DNA of 64,000 nt, taken from positions 6,139,658 to 6,203,657 of the forward strand of contig NZ_JAINUL010000001.1 in assembly GCF_020639365.1 (NCBI RefSeq). Direction: 5' to 3'. The stretch is from Streptomyces flavotricini. GTDB lineage: Bacteria; Actinomycetota; Actinomycetes; Streptomycetales; Streptomycetaceae. Below the pieces are notes generated by a model, which did no database searches, had not been told where the DNA came from, and saw only the letters and a list, made by a program, of their open reading frames with translations. Positions 39,785-48,629 of the stretch are shown piece after piece. The position numbers and the translations under genes are program-made. The first letter of the stretch is position 1. Every line of letters begins with the position of its first letter.

Positions 39785-40732
39785 GTGAGCATTTCGTACG
39801 ATTTGACCTCGGCCGATGATCCTGCGGACTCCCCCCGCCTGCCCGCCCGCCCCCGGGTCGGCCTGCTGGGCACCGGCCCCTGGGCCCACCGCACCCATGC
39901 CCCCGCCCTCGCCGCGCACGCCGGCTCCGAGTTCGCCGGAGTGTGGGGCCGCCGCCCCGAAGCCGCCGCCGAGCTGGCCGACGCGTACGGCGTGAAGGTG
40001 TACGAAGACCCCGACGCGCTGTTCGCCGACTGTGACGTCGTGGCCTTCGCCCTGCCGCCCGACGTCCAGGCCCCGCTGGCCGTGCGCGCCGCCGCCGCGG
40101 GCTGCCAACTCCTGCTCGACAAGCCCGTCGCCACGACCGCCGAGGACGCGCGCGCCGTCGCCGACGCCGCCGCCCGGCACGGCGTCGCCTCCGTCGTCTT
40201 CCTCACCCTGCGCTTCGCCGAACCCGCCGCCGGCTGGGTCGCCGAGCAGGCCGGCCGCTCCGGCTGGTTCACGGCCGCCGCCCACTGGCTCGGCGCCGTG
40301 TTCCCGCCCGACGGCGCGCCCAGCGCGTACGCCGACTCGCCCTGGCGCAAGGCCAAGGGCGGGCTGTGGGACGTCGGCCCGCACGCCCTGTCCGTCCTGA
40401 TCCCGGTCCTCGGCGACGTCACGTCCGTCAGTGCCACCCGCGGCCCCTCCGACGTGGTCCAGCTCGCCCTGCGCCACGCCTCGGGCGCCGCCAGCACGGC
40501 CGTGCTCAGCCTGGGCGCGCCGACGGCGGCGGCCGGGGTGGGGCTGGAACTGCGCGGGGCGGAGGGGGTCTTCTCGCTGCCGAACTGGACCGACGTACCG
40601 GGTGCGTACGGGCGCGCCCTCGACGCCCTGATCGCCGCGGCCCGCACCGGCGTTCCGGACCCCCGCGACGCCCGGTTCGCGGCCCGCCTGACGGAAATCC
40701 TGGCGGAGGCGGAGTCCCAGCTCCCGTCGTGA
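39785..40732 (+). CDS. Gfo/Idh/MocA-family oxidoreductase
   Basis: The 315-residue protein starts at GTG 39785. The Rossmann motif is PRVGLLGTGPWAHRTHAPAL (about 24-43), then EFAGVWGRRPEAAAELADAYG. The conserved lysine-proline is in LLLDKPVATT. The second domain has GGLWDVGPHALSVL. It is NAD(P)-dependent and acts on a sugar or related polyol; the substrate is unknown. It is divergent from glnII across the GlnR-like site. Confidence 0.9.
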   Translation: MSISYDLTSADDPADSPRLPARPRVGLLGTGPWAHRTHAPALAAHAGSEFAGVWGRRPEAAAELADAYGVKVYEDPDALFADCDVVAFALPPDVQAPLAVRAAAAGCQLLLDKPVATTAEDARAVADAAARHGVASVVFLTLRFAEPAAGWVAEQAGRSGWFTAAAHWLGAVFPPDGAPSAYADSPWRKAKGGLWDVGPHALSVLIPVLGDVTSVSATRGPSDVVQLALRHASGAASTAVLSLGAPTAAAGVGLELRGAEGVFSLPNWTDVPGAYGRALDALIAAARTGVPDPRDARFAARLTEILAEAESQLPS

Positions 40733-40739
40733 GCGGGGC

Positions 40740-40778
40740 GCGGCCCCGGGACCCCGGGACCCGGGGCCCCGGGGCCGC
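40740..40778. terminator. G+C hairpin between convergent genes
   Basis: GCGGCCCCGGG and its complement pair around a loop that can itself fold. It lies in the 53-base gap between the oxidoreductase stop and the end of the convergent membrane-protein gene. Confidence 0.6.
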
Positions 40779-40785
40779 GGCGGCG

Positions 40786-41379
40786 CTACTTGATGACCGC
40801 GTTGGCCACGATGATGGCGAGGCCGATGGTGGCGTCCGCCATGCCGGTGAGCAGGGCCTGGCCGAGCCGGTGGCCGACGCGGAGCGCCACGAAGGAGCCC
40901 CACGCGAACAGCAGCGCGGTGTTCAGGCCGAGCCCCACGGCGGTCACCGCGTGCGAGTCCAGGTGGGTGAGCCCGGCGATGAGCAGCAGTGCGACGGTGG
41001 GCAGCGTGGCCACGATCATCGGCCACTCGTTCCACAGCGCCCGCGAGAGCACCCGCCACCGGAGGGCGGCGGAGCCGGCCTGATGGCTGGACATGTGGTG
41101 CGAGTATCCGTGCGCGAGCGCGGCCGCGCAGGCGGTGACCAGGACCCAGCTGGCGTCGTAGAACGGCGTGTACTCCTCGCCCGCCTGGTCCAGCGCGGCC
41201 AGCAGGCCGGAGGCGAGCACGGTCCCGTAGACCCCGCCGAACATCCAGTCGGCACCCCGCCGCGGCGGGGGCAGGCGGGGCCCTGGGGGCTGCTGCCGGC
41301 TCCGCGCGCCCTGCGCGCCCCGCTGATCCGGCCCGGTGTGGTCGGTCTGCCCGGTCTGCCCGGTCTGCTCGTCGGTCAT
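40786..41379 (-). CDS. Conserved integral membrane protein
   Basis: The 197-residue protein starts at ATG 41379 after GAGG. A hydrophilic N-terminus of about 45 residues (TDEQTGQTGQTDHTG, then Arg/Pro-rich) precedes about four to five membrane helices (VYGTVLASGLLAALDQ, ASWVLVTACAAALAHGYSHH, MIVATLPTVALLLIAGLTHL, AVTAVGLGLNTALLFAWGSF, ADATIGLAIIVANAVIK). The start region comes from a CGGTCTGCC DNA repeat. GYSHHMSSH is a small His cluster at a helix end. Family not recognised. Confidence 0.8.
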   Translation of the reverse strand: MTDEQTGQTGQTDHTGPDQRGAQGARSRQQPPGPRLPPPRRGADWMFGGVYGTVLASGLLAALDQAGEEYTPFYDASWVLVTACAAALAHGYSHHMSSHQAGSAALRWRVLSRALWNEWPMIVATLPTVALLLIAGLTHLDSHAVTAVGLGLNTALLFAWGSFVALRVGHRLGQALLTGMADATIGLAIIVANAVIK

Positions 41380-41489
41380 CGCGGCCCTCTGAGGCGTTCC
41401 CTTTGGTGTGGTGAATCCCGTTTGGCTGATTTCACACCCTATGGGGTGGGGACGTGAGGCGGAGATGAGGAACGGGGCGGGCGGCCCGG

Positions 41490-41861
41490 TCAGGGGCGGC
41501 GGGACAGGGCTTCGCGGACCGCTTCCTCCGAGCGGGCGACGACCGCCGTGCCGTCCTCCGCCGTGATGATCGGGCGCTGGATGAGCTTCGGGTGCGCCGC
41601 GAGGTGGGAGATCCAGCGGCCCCGCGCCTCGTCCGTCTCCTCGCGCGGCAGGTCCCGTACCCCGCTCTCCTTCGCGAGCGGGTCCGAGGTGCGGGTGATG
41701 TCCCACGGCTCCAGTCCGAGCCGCCCCAGGACCTCGCGGATCTCGGCCTCGGACGGCACGTCCTCCAGGTAGCGGCGCACCGTGTACTCGGCGCCCTCGG
41801 CGTCCAGCAGGGTCAGCGCGCTGCGGCACTTCGAGCAGGCGGGATTGATCCAGATCTCCAT
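41490..41861 (-). CDS. ArsC/Spx-type thioredoxin-fold protein
   Basis: The 123-residue protein starts at ATG 41861 after GGAGG. EIWINPACSKCRSALTLLD (residues 2-20) has the CxxC active site, and the later IQRPIITAEDGTAVVARS is the conserved ArsC-like block with Arg-Pro. Family members reduce arsenate or act in redox signalling. No ars genes are near, so the substrate is open. Length is typical. Confidence 0.92.
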   Translation of the reverse strand: MEIWINPACSKCRSALTLLDAEGAEYTVRRYLEDVPSEAEIREVLGRLGLEPWDITRTSDPLAKESGVRDLPREETDEARGRWISHLAAHPKLIQRPIITAEDGTAVVARSEEAVREALSRRP

Positions 41862-41990
41862 GGCCTCCAGCCTAGGGGGCGCCTTGTGGATCAGGCGGGG
41901 CCGGCCCTCCTGCCAGGGGCTTTTGTCAGTGGCCCCCGGTAAAATCGAGGGAGAACGACAGGAAGCCAACTACCGTTTGGGAGGCTGTAG

Positions 41991-42248
41991 ATGGCCACTG
42001 CCATGACCCTTGAGCCCGTCAAGAAGAAGCCGCTGCCGGCGGGCCTGCCCCGCGAGTGGTACGAGAGCCACAACCGCCGTCTGAAGGCGATGCGACTGGC
42101 GATATCCCTGCTCGACTCGGGGACGTACGACGCCCGCCGCGCCACCAACCGGAAGATCCGCACGATGGCGGTCCGCACGGGCATCCACCGCCCGTCGAAC
42201 GTCACGTGCAAGCTGGTCCGCGCCTTCATCATCAGCAACGGAGCCTGA
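41991..42248 (+). CDS. Small basic conserved protein
   Basis: The 85-residue protein starts at ATG 41991, with GGGAGG seven to eight bases upstream. It is rich in Arg and Lys and has no signal or membrane segment. PAGLPREWYESHNRRLKAMRLAISLLDSG and KIRTMAVRTGIHRPSNVTCKLVRAFI suggest an alpha-helical, possibly nucleic-acid-binding fold. I cannot name the family. The clear ribosome site, codon use and terminator after it support a real gene. Confidence 0.82.
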   Translation: MATAMTLEPVKKKPLPAGLPREWYESHNRRLKAMRLAISLLDSGTYDARRATNRKIRTMAVRTGIHRPSNVTCKLVRAFIISNGA

Positions 42249-42270
42249 GCCCCGCACGGCGGGCTCGCGG

Positions 42271-42303
42271 GTCGGGCAGGGCGTTCCGAACGCCCTGCCC
42301 GAC
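42271..42303. terminator. 15-bp hairpin terminator
   Basis: GTCGGGCAGGGCGTT and its exact complement close on the three-base loop CCG, 22 bases after the small basic protein gene. Confidence 0.8.
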
Positions 42304-42330
42304 GACCCGGGGGAGAGGGAGCGTGGTGCG

Positions 42331-42681
42331 GTGAGCGGGGAAGCGCGGTCGGTGGTCGGCGGGGGTGCCGGTCCGCGCCCGGGGGCGTTGGGGCGGTTCG
42401 CCGCCGCGGTGTGCTCCGGTGTCCTCCTGCTGGGACACCTCGTGACCGGGTACGTCCTGCTCCTGGCCTGCGCGGTCGAGCCCGACGGCCCCTGGGACCG
42501 GCAGGCCGTGGCCGGCTCCGGCTTCGCCGCGGGCGCCGGACTCTGCCTCGCCGCGCTGCTGGCCCCGTTCTCATGGGTCTTCGTGAAGGCCCGCCGGCTG
42601 CGCGCGTGGTGGTTCGTGCGGCCGGTCGCGACGGCCGTCCCCGCGGTCCTGAGGCTGACGCTCGCCGCTCCGGAACTCTGA
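42331..42681 (+). CDS. Small membrane protein
   Basis: The possible 116-residue protein starts at GTG 42331; the GGGAG ribosome site is rather far (about 15 bases). Two to three hydrophobic helices are seen (FAAAVCSGVLLLGHLVTGYVLLLACAV, GFAAGAGLCLAALLAPFSWVFV), then a basic segment and VRPVATAVPAVLRLTLA. No family is recognised. Codon bias supports coding. Confidence 0.65.
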   Translation: MSGEARSVVGGGAGPRPGALGRFAAAVCSGVLLLGHLVTGYVLLLACAVEPDGPWDRQAVAGSGFAAGAGLCLAALLAPFSWVFVKARRLRAWWFVRPVATAVPAVLRLTLAAPEL

Positions 42682-42735
42682 CACCCCCAGGGATGCCCGC
42701 AGAGTCCCGCCCGCCCCGCCTGCCCCGGACGCTTC

Positions 42736-43854
42736 CTAGGGTGCGTCCGGGAGGGACAGGACCAGGAGGGCCACGTCGTCGCGGGGGCCGCCCGCGGTGA
42801 ACTCCAGCAGGTCCTGCCACACCGCCTCCACCAGTCCCGCCGGGTCCCGCTCCAGGGCCAGGACCCGGCCCGCCAGGGGGTAGAACGCGCCCGCCGCGTC
42901 CCGGGCCTCCGTCACCCCGTCCGTGTAGGCCAGCAGGCGGTCGCCCGGCAGCAGCGGTACGTCGGTCACCACCGCGAGGTTCGGTCCGGCCAGCCCGAGC
43001 CCCAGCGGAGGGCCCGGCTCCACGGCCGGCTCGGAGACGGTGGAAGCCCGCAGCAGCAGTGCCGGCGGATGCCCGCACGAGACGATCCGTACGAGGTCCA
43101 GCCCGGGCGGGAACTCCAGCAGCAGCGCCGTCGCGAAGAGCTCCGGCTGCTCCCCCGACCCGGCCGTGCCCGCCGTCCCCGCGGCATCCCCCGCGCCCGC
43201 GGTGTCCGCCAGGAGCCTGCGGTCCAGCCGGGCCGCCACCCCCACGAGCTCCGGATCGTCCAGCACCCCCTCACGGAAGGCCCCGAGCAGCGCCGCCACC
43301 GTGCCGACCGCCGCCAGTCCGTGCCCCTGCACGTCCCCGACCAGCGCCCGCACCCCGAAGGGCCCGACCCGTACGTCGTACAGGTCGCCGCCGACCAGGG
43401 TGCCGCGCTGGGCGGCCCGGTACAGCCCGGCGCAGCGCACCGGACCGACCCGCTCCGGTACCGGCGGCAGCACCGCCAGCTGCGCCGCCTCCGCGACGGT
43501 CCGCACGCTCACCAGCTGCGCGTCGCGGCGCCGCCGGACCCAGGCGATGACCACGCTCAGCAGCCCGATCGCGGCCACCGTGGCCAGGTCCGCGCCCCGC
43601 GGGTGCGCGGATCCGGCCCACGGCATGCCGAGCAGCGCCAGCACGATCCCGGCGAAGACGGCGGTGCCGGCGGCCCCGTAGGCGAAGGCGGCCACCGGCG
43701 GCAGTCCGGCCAGGAAGAAGCCCACCTCCGCCTCGCCCTGGGTGAGGCGCTGTACGAGCACCAGCACCACGAGCGCCACCACGGGGGCAATGCGGGCCCA
43801 GAGCGGTGGCGGCTTGCCGTGCAGCCAGCCGGGCTCCTCGCGTCGGCGTCTCAC
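42736..43854 (-). CDS. PP2C-type (SpoIIE-like) serine phosphatase with membrane N-terminus
   Basis: The 372-residue protein starts at GTG 43854; GGAGGG is very close, so the start is somewhat uncertain. Three membrane helices lie within about residues 20-105 (ARIAPVVALVVLVLVQRL; FFLAGLPPVAAFAYGAAG; ATVAAIGLLSVVIAWV). The PP2C domain follows with GGDLYDVRVGPFGVRALVGDVQGHGL (metal-binding Asp), SCGHPPALLL, YTDGVTEARD and GPRDDVALLVLSLP. It would remove phosphate from serine residues, perhaps of an anti-sigma antagonist. It is divergent from a VIT-family gene. Confidence 0.92.
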   Translation of the reverse strand: MRRRREEPGWLHGKPPPLWARIAPVVALVVLVLVQRLTQGEAEVGFFLAGLPPVAAFAYGAAGTAVFAGIVLALLGMPWAGSAHPRGADLATVAAIGLLSVVIAWVRRRRDAQLVSVRTVAEAAQLAVLPPVPERVGPVRCAGLYRAAQRGTLVGGDLYDVRVGPFGVRALVGDVQGHGLAAVGTVAALLGAFREGVLDDPELVGVAARLDRRLLADTAGAGDAAGTAGTAGSGEQPELFATALLLEFPPGLDLVRIVSCGHPPALLLRASTVSEPAVEPGPPLGLGLAGPNLAVVTDVPLLPGDRLLAYTDGVTEARDAAGAFYPLAGRVLALERDPAGLVEAVWQDLLEFTAGGPRDDVALLVLSLPDAP

Positions 43855-43942
43855 CCCTCCACCCTGGTACGAGGGCGGGGGGCGCGCACGCCGGACCGGC
43901 CGCCGGCTGGCCCTGCGGGGCCCGGGCGACGACAGTGGTCCC

Positions 43943-44677
43943 GTGACGGATGCGGATGCGGATGCGGGCGGCGGGGCGGGAGCGGGCGGCACGGCGGAGC
44001 AGAGCGCGGAGATCGGCTCGCGGCTGAACTGGCTGCGGGCCGGGGTGCTCGGCGCGAACGACGGGATCATCTCCACCGCCGGGCTGGTGGTGGGCGTGGC
44101 CGGGGCCACCACCTCGCGCGCGTCGATCCTGGCCGCGGGGGTGGCCGGACTGCTGGCGGGGTCGCTGTCGATGGCGGCGGGGGAGTACGTCTCGGTGAGC
44201 TCCCAGCGGGACTCCGAACGGGCCGCGCTGGAGATGGAGCGGCGGGAGCTGGCCGAGGACCCGCAGGCGGAGCTGGCGGAACTGACGGAGCTGCTGGAGG
44301 CCAGAGGACTGAACCGGGACCTCGCGCGGGAGGCGGCGGTGCAGCTCACGGAGCGGGACGCCCTGAAGGCCCACGCGCGGGTGGAGCTCGGGATCGACCC
44401 CGACGTGCTGGCGAACCCCTGGCACGCGGCGTTCGCGAGCCTGATCGCGTTCACGGTGGGGGCGCTGCTGCCGCTGCTGGCGATCGCGCTGCCGGGGCCG
44501 TCGGAGCGGGTGCCGGTGACCGTGGCGGCGGTGCTGGCGGCGCTGACGCTGTGCGGGGTGATCAGCGCCCGCCTGGGCGGTGCCCCTCCCGGCCGGGCGG
44601 TCCTGCGCAACGTCATCGGCGGCGCGCTGGCGATGGGAGTCACGTACGGGGTCGGAACCTGGCTCGGCACGTCCTGA
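43943..44677 (+). CDS. VIT1/CCC1-family transporter
   Basis: The 244-residue protein starts at GTG 43943. Motifs of the vacuolar iron transporter family are clear: LNWLRAGVLGANDGIISTAGLVVGVAGA, SMAAGEYVSVSSQRDSERA and AFASLIAFTVGALLPLL, with a helical, acidic/basic middle domain (LEMERRELAEDPQAELAELTELLEARGL) that binds metal in relatives. It is a membrane protein, likely exporting or storing Fe2+ or Mn2+. It overlaps no gene. An Asp/Ala/Gly-rich start (TDADADAGGG) is low complexity. Confidence 0.93.
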   Translation: MTDADADAGGGAGAGGTAEQSAEIGSRLNWLRAGVLGANDGIISTAGLVVGVAGATTSRASILAAGVAGLLAGSLSMAAGEYVSVSSQRDSERAALEMERRELAEDPQAELAELTELLEARGLNRDLAREAAVQLTERDALKAHARVELGIDPDVLANPWHAAFASLIAFTVGALLPLLAIALPGPSERVPVTVAAVLAALTLCGVISARLGGAPPGRAVLRNVIGGALAMGVTYGVGTWLGTS

Positions 44678-44693
44678 CCGGCATCATGGGGGC

Positions 44694-45587
44694 ATGCGCA
44701 TCGGCATCAGTGGTTCCAGCGGGCTCATCGGGCAGGCCCTCGTACGGTCCCTGCGGGCGGACGGGCACGAGGTGGTGCGGTTCGTACGACGTACGCCCTC
44801 CGCCCCCGACGAGGCGCAGTGGGATCCGCGGCGCGGATACGTGGACCCCGCCGGGCTCGCCGGCTGCGGGGCCGTCGTCCACCTCGCCGGGGCCGGGGTC
44901 GGCGAACACCGGTGGACCGCCGCGTACAAGAAGGAGATCCGCGACAGCCGGGTGCAGGGGACCGCGGCCATGGCCCGGGCGATCGCCGCGCTCGACGCGC
45001 CGCCCGCCGTCTTCGTCTGCGGCACCGCCGTCGGCTACTACGGCGACACCGGCGAGCGCGCCGTCGACGAGCAGGCCCCCGCCGGGCAGGGCTTCCTGCC
45101 CGAGGTCTGCGTCGACTGGGAGGCGGCCGCGGCCCCCGCCCAGCTGGCCGGCGTACGGACGGTCTTCGCCCGGACGGGACTGGTCGTCGCCGCGGAGGGC
45201 GGGGCCTGGGGCAGGCTGTTCCCGATCTTCAAGGCCGGGATCGGCGGCCGGCTCGGCGACGGCCGGCAGTACTGGTCGTTCATCTCCCTGCACGACGAGA
45301 TCGCCGCCCTGCGGCACGCCATCGACACGCCCGGGCTGTCCGGCCCCGTCAACCTGACCGCCCCCGAGCCGCTGACCAACCGGGAGGTCACCGCCGCGAT
45401 GGGTCGCGTACTGCACCGGCCGACGCTGTGCGCGGTACCGGCCCCCGCCCTGCGCCTCGTGCTCGGGGAGTTCGCCGGGGACGTGCTCGGCAGTCAGCGG
45501 GTGCGCCCCGCCCGGCTGTTGGAGTCCGGCTTCACCTTCCGGCACCCGGGGATCGAGGAGTCGATCCGGGCCGCGCTGGCCCGATAG
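44694..45587 (+). CDS. TIGR01777-family epimerase-like protein (SDR)
   Basis: The 297-residue protein starts at ATG 44694. The extended SDR fold has GISGSSGLIGQALVRSLRADGHEVVRFVRR at the N-terminus, VVHLAGAGVGEHRW, FVCGTAVGYYGDTGE and WSFISLHDEIAALRHAI, then NLTAPEPLTNREVTAAMGRVLHRPT. These are TIGR01777 hallmarks. The enzyme role is not established; relatives are linked to cell division control in some bacteria. The final codons start a 24-bp tandem repeat that runs on past the stop. Confidence 0.92.
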   Translation: MRIGISGSSGLIGQALVRSLRADGHEVVRFVRRTPSAPDEAQWDPRRGYVDPAGLAGCGAVVHLAGAGVGEHRWTAAYKKEIRDSRVQGTAAMARAIAALDAPPAVFVCGTAVGYYGDTGERAVDEQAPAGQGFLPEVCVDWEAAAAPAQLAGVRTVFARTGLVVAAEGGAWGRLFPIFKAGIGGRLGDGRQYWSFISLHDEIAALRHAIDTPGLSGPVNLTAPEPLTNREVTAAMGRVLHRPTLCAVPAPALRLVLGEFAGDVLGSQRVRPARLLESGFTFRHPGIEESIRAALAR

Positions 45588-45650
45588 CCCCGGCCGCGCC
45601 GGCACCGATGGGCCCGGGCCGCGCCGGCCCGATGGCCCCGGGCCGCGCCG
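45567..45650 (+). repeat. 24-bp tandem repeat across the end of the epimerase-like gene
   Basis: Units 45567-45590, 45591-45614, 45615-45638 and a half unit to 45650 share CGG(G)CCGCGC(C/T)GGC-CCGAT-GCCC. The first unit encodes the last residues RAALAR and the stop (TAG). The others follow in the same reading frame but with GAT in place of the stop context. Confidence 0.85.
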
Positions 45651-45811
45651 TGGGGGAGGCGCCCACCGCCCCCGTGCGACCGGCTGTGACCCGGATGCGA
45701 CCGGTGTGCGACCGGAGTTGGCCGTAATACCCCACCGAACTCGGGTTCCCCTGGAGCCCGTTGGGGGAAGGAGGATTCCCACACAGCCGCGCCGACCTCG
45801 GGGAGGGGCAC

Positions 45812-47068
45812 GTGCTCACCAGCTCGCACCGCACCGCACAGCACGCGGACGTCGTCATCGTAGGAGCCGGAGTCTCAGGACTCGCGGCGGCGCACCACCT
45901 GATCGCGGCAGGGGTCACGGTCACCGTCCTGGAGGCCGCGGACGATCCCGGCGGCCGGATGGCCACCGAGGACGTCGACGGATTCCGCCTGGACCGGATC
46001 GGACAGCTGCTCAACACCTCGTACACCGAGCTCGACCGGACCCCAGGCCTGGCCGGCCTGGTCCTGCGGCCCTTCGCGCCGGGGGTTCTCGTCCACACCG
46101 ACGGCCGGCAGTCGCGCGCCGGGGCGCTGACCCCGGCCCGCGCGCTGGCCAGCGGATCCTTCGACCAGGCCCGGCTCAGCGCCTACCTCGGCCGGCTCGC
46201 CGCCCTGCCGGTGGAACGCGTACTGGCCCGCCCCGAGCGCACCGCGCTCGCCGCCCTGCGCTCCCGGGCCCTCGGCGCGACCCTGCGCCCCCTGCTCACC
46301 GCCCTGCTCCGCGATCCGGAGCTCACCACCTCCAGCCGGGTCGCCGACCTGGCCCTGCGCACCTTCGCCCGCGGCCGGCTCGCCGTGCCCGAGGGCGGGG
46401 CAGCGACCCTGCCCGAACTCCTCGCCGCCACCCTGCCGCCCGGCACGGTGCGCACCGGGGTCCGGGTCCGGTCGGTGGCGACCAAGCTGGTCACCACCGA
46501 GGAGCACGGCGACTTCAGCTGCCGCTCCGCCGTCCTCGCCACCGGGGCGCGGGCCGCGGCCGAACTGCTGCCCGGACTGCGGGTGCCGGCGTTCCACGAG
46601 GTCACCGTCATCCACCACGCCACCGCCGCCCCGCTCCCGTGGGACGGCTCGCTCCTGCTCGACGGCGATCCGCGCTGGCCCGTCGCGCACACCGCCGTGA
46701 TGAGCGCGGTCGACCCGACGCGGGCCCCGGCCGGCCGGAGCCTGGTCACCACGACCGTGCTCGGCCCGCCGCCGCCCGCCCGCACGGTCGCCTCGCGCCT
46801 GGCCCGGCTGTACGAGACCGGCACCCGCGACTGGGAGCTGCTGGCCGTCCACCACGCCCCGGAGGCCGTACCGGCGATGCCGCCGCCGTACGACCTGCGC
46901 CGGCCGGTCCGGGTCCTGGCCGGGCTGTACGTGTGCGGCGACCACCGCGACTCCAACACCGTCCAGGGGGCGCTGCACTCGGCCCGCCGCGCCGCCACCG
47001 CCGTACTGCGCGACTTCGGCATCCGGCTGCCGGCGAGCGCGGAGCCCGCCGTCCGGGCGGTGGCCTGA
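45812..47068 (+). CDS. FAD-dependent amine-oxidase-like oxidoreductase
   Basis: The 418-residue protein starts at GTG 45812 after GGGGAGGGG. A longer frame to 45761 lacks a site. The dinucleotide motif is DVVIVGAGVSGLAAAHHLIAAGVTVTVLEA, with GGRMATEDVDGFRLDRIGQLLN next, the pattern of NAD(P)-binding/amine oxidase flavoproteins. The end has LYVCGDHRDSNTVQGALHSARRAA, the FAD-binding C-terminal motif. The substrate is unknown; carotenoid or protoporphyrin relatives exist. It converges with a regulator after a hairpin. Confidence 0.92.
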   Translation: MLTSSHRTAQHADVVIVGAGVSGLAAAHHLIAAGVTVTVLEAADDPGGRMATEDVDGFRLDRIGQLLNTSYTELDRTPGLAGLVLRPFAPGVLVHTDGRQSRAGALTPARALASGSFDQARLSAYLGRLAALPVERVLARPERTALAALRSRALGATLRPLLTALLRDPELTTSSRVADLALRTFARGRLAVPEGGAATLPELLAATLPPGTVRTGVRVRSVATKLVTTEEHGDFSCRSAVLATGARAAAELLPGLRVPAFHEVTVIHHATAAPLPWDGSLLLDGDPRWPVAHTAVMSAVDPTRAPAGRSLVTTTVLGPPPPARTVASRLARLYETGTRDWELLAVHHAPEAVPAMPPPYDLRRPVRVLAGLYVCGDHRDSNTVQGALHSARRAATAVLRDFGIRLPASAEPAVRAVA

Positions 47069-47083
47069 GAACCATCACGGACC

Positions 47084-47112
47084 GGGCCCGGTTCCCCCGC
47101 GGAACCGGGCCC
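47084..47112. terminator. 12-bp hairpin terminator
   Basis: GGGCCCGGTTCC and its exact complement close on a five-base loop between the FAD oxidoreductase and the convergent regulator gene. It can stop transcription from both sides. Confidence 0.8.
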
Positions 47113-47165
47113 ACGCCCGTGCCCGTACGGCCTGCGACAGCGCCCCCGCCCGTGCGCGGACCTGC

Positions 47166-48629
47166 CTACGACAGCGCCGCCACCCGGTCCCGGTACGTCC
47201 GCACCGCCGAGGCCTCCCGGTACGGCTCCAGCCGCCGTTCGAAGTCCCGTACGTACTCCACCGCGCGCACCGACCGCATCTCCATCGCCTGCTGCGCCGC
47301 CTCCGCGCCCAGCGCGCACGCCTGGTCCAGCTCGCCCAGTCCCAGCCGCGCCGTCGCCAGCACCACCCGGCAGAACAGCCGCGAGCGCGCGAACCCGGGC
47401 GCCCGCAGCTGCAGCGACCGCTCCGCGTGCTGAGCCGAGGCCCGGTACTGCTGCAGGTCCCGGTGGCAGTGCCCGAACTCGTCCGCCAGCTGCCCCTCGT
47501 CGAACAACCGCGCCCAGTGCGGTACGTCGTCCCCCGGCCGGGCCGCGCCCAGCGCCCGCTCGGCCCGCACCAGCGAGGCCGTCGCCGCCCGTACCTCGCC
47601 CAGCACCGCGTGCCCGCGCGCCTCCGCCGAGTGCAGCAGCGCCTGCACCACCGGCGGCGGCCCCGAGCCGACGCCCTGCTGCGCGACGCGGGCCAGCTGC
47701 ACCGCCTCCCGGCCGTGACCCAGGTAGACCGCCTGCCGGCTCATGGTCACCAGCACGTACGAGCCGTACGGCCGGTCCCCGGCGGCCTGCGCCAACCGCA
47801 GGGCCTGCACGAAGTAGCGCTGGGCGAGCCCGTGCGCGGCGATGTCGTACGAGGTCCAGCCCGCGAGCCGGGTCAGGTCGGCCGCGGCCGAGAAGAGCCG
47901 GCGCCCGGTGGTCTCCCCGTACGTGCCGCGCAGCATCGGCTCGGCCTCGTGCTCCAGGTAGCGCACCAGGGCCTGCCGGGCGTGCCCGCCGCCGTACGTG
48001 TGGTCCAGGGTCCGGAACAGCTCGCTCACCGAGCGCAGCGCCGCGATGTCCCCGCCGGTCACCCGCTGGCCGGGCCCCCGGTCGATCTGCCGCTGCCGGG
48101 GCACCGAGCCGCGCCCCTGGACCGGGACACGGGCCGCCGCCGCGGCGGCGGCTGCGGCGGCCGCCGGGTCCGCACCGCGGCCCACGCGCTCGTCGGCGCG
48201 CCCGATGAGCCAGTCCCGGCTGGGCACGACCAGCCCGGCCGGGGTGAACGCGATCTTCCGCAGCTCGGCGTGGGAGCCGGAGTCCTTGCGCCACAGCCCG
48301 CTGGCGATGTCGACGGCCTCCTCCGGGGTGGCCGCGAACTCCAGACCGGCGTAGACGGGAGCGCAGGCGTCCAGGCCCAGGTCCTGCGCCGAGAGGCGGC
48401 GGCCCAGGCGGCGGGTGAAGACCTCGGCGATCAGCGCCGGGGTGGTCCCGCGCGGCTGCTGCCCGCGCAGCCATCGGGTCACGGAGGTCTTGTCGTACCG
48501 CAGGTCGAGACCGTGCTCCAGGCCGAGCTGGTCGACGCGCCGGGCCAGACCGGCGTTGGAGAACCCGGCTTCCGCGATCAGCGCCGCGAGCTGCCGGTTG
48601 GGGACGCGCTGGGCAGGTCGTTCCGTCAT
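47166..48629 (-). CDS. NsdA/NsdB-like regulator with TPR region
   Basis: The 487-residue protein starts at ATG 48629 after GGAG. A longer frame to 48734 is unlikely. The N-terminus has an HTH-like segment (NRQLAALIAEAGFSNAGLARRVDQLG, TSVTRWLRGQQPRGTTPALIAEVFTRRLG). A poly-Ala run lies near 155-170. The rest is alpha-helical, TPR-like (YVLVTMSRQAVYLGHGREAVQLARVAQQG, YRASAQHAERSLQLRAPG). This plan is that of the Streptomyces NsdA family, some of which repress antibiotic production and development. The exact member is not determined. Confidence 0.85.
   Translation of the reverse strand: MTERPAQRVPNRQLAALIAEAGFSNAGLARRVDQLGLEHGLDLRYDKTSVTRWLRGQQPRGTTPALIAEVFTRRLGRRLSAQDLGLDACAPVYAGLEFAATPEEAVDIASGLWRKDSGSHAELRKIAFTPAGLVVPSRDWLIGRADERVGRGADPAAAAAAAAAAARVPVQGRGSVPRQRQIDRGPGQRVTGGDIAALRSVSELFRTLDHTYGGGHARQALVRYLEHEAEPMLRGTYGETTGRRLFSAAADLTRLAGWTSYDIAAHGLAQRYFVQALRLAQAAGDRPYGSYVLVTMSRQAVYLGHGREAVQLARVAQQGVGSGPPPVVQALLHSAEARGHAVLGEVRAATASLVRAERALGAARPGDDVPHWARLFDEGQLADEFGHCHRDLQQYRASAQHAERSLQLRAPGFARSRLFCRVVLATARLGLGELDQACALGAEAAQQAMEMRSVRAVEYVRDFERRLEPYREASAVRTYRDRVAALS

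Noticed and set aside
42271..42303. Hairpin considered as an attachment site or integron element
   Set aside because: No tRNA, integrase or second copy is near. Its place after a stop codon fits a terminator.
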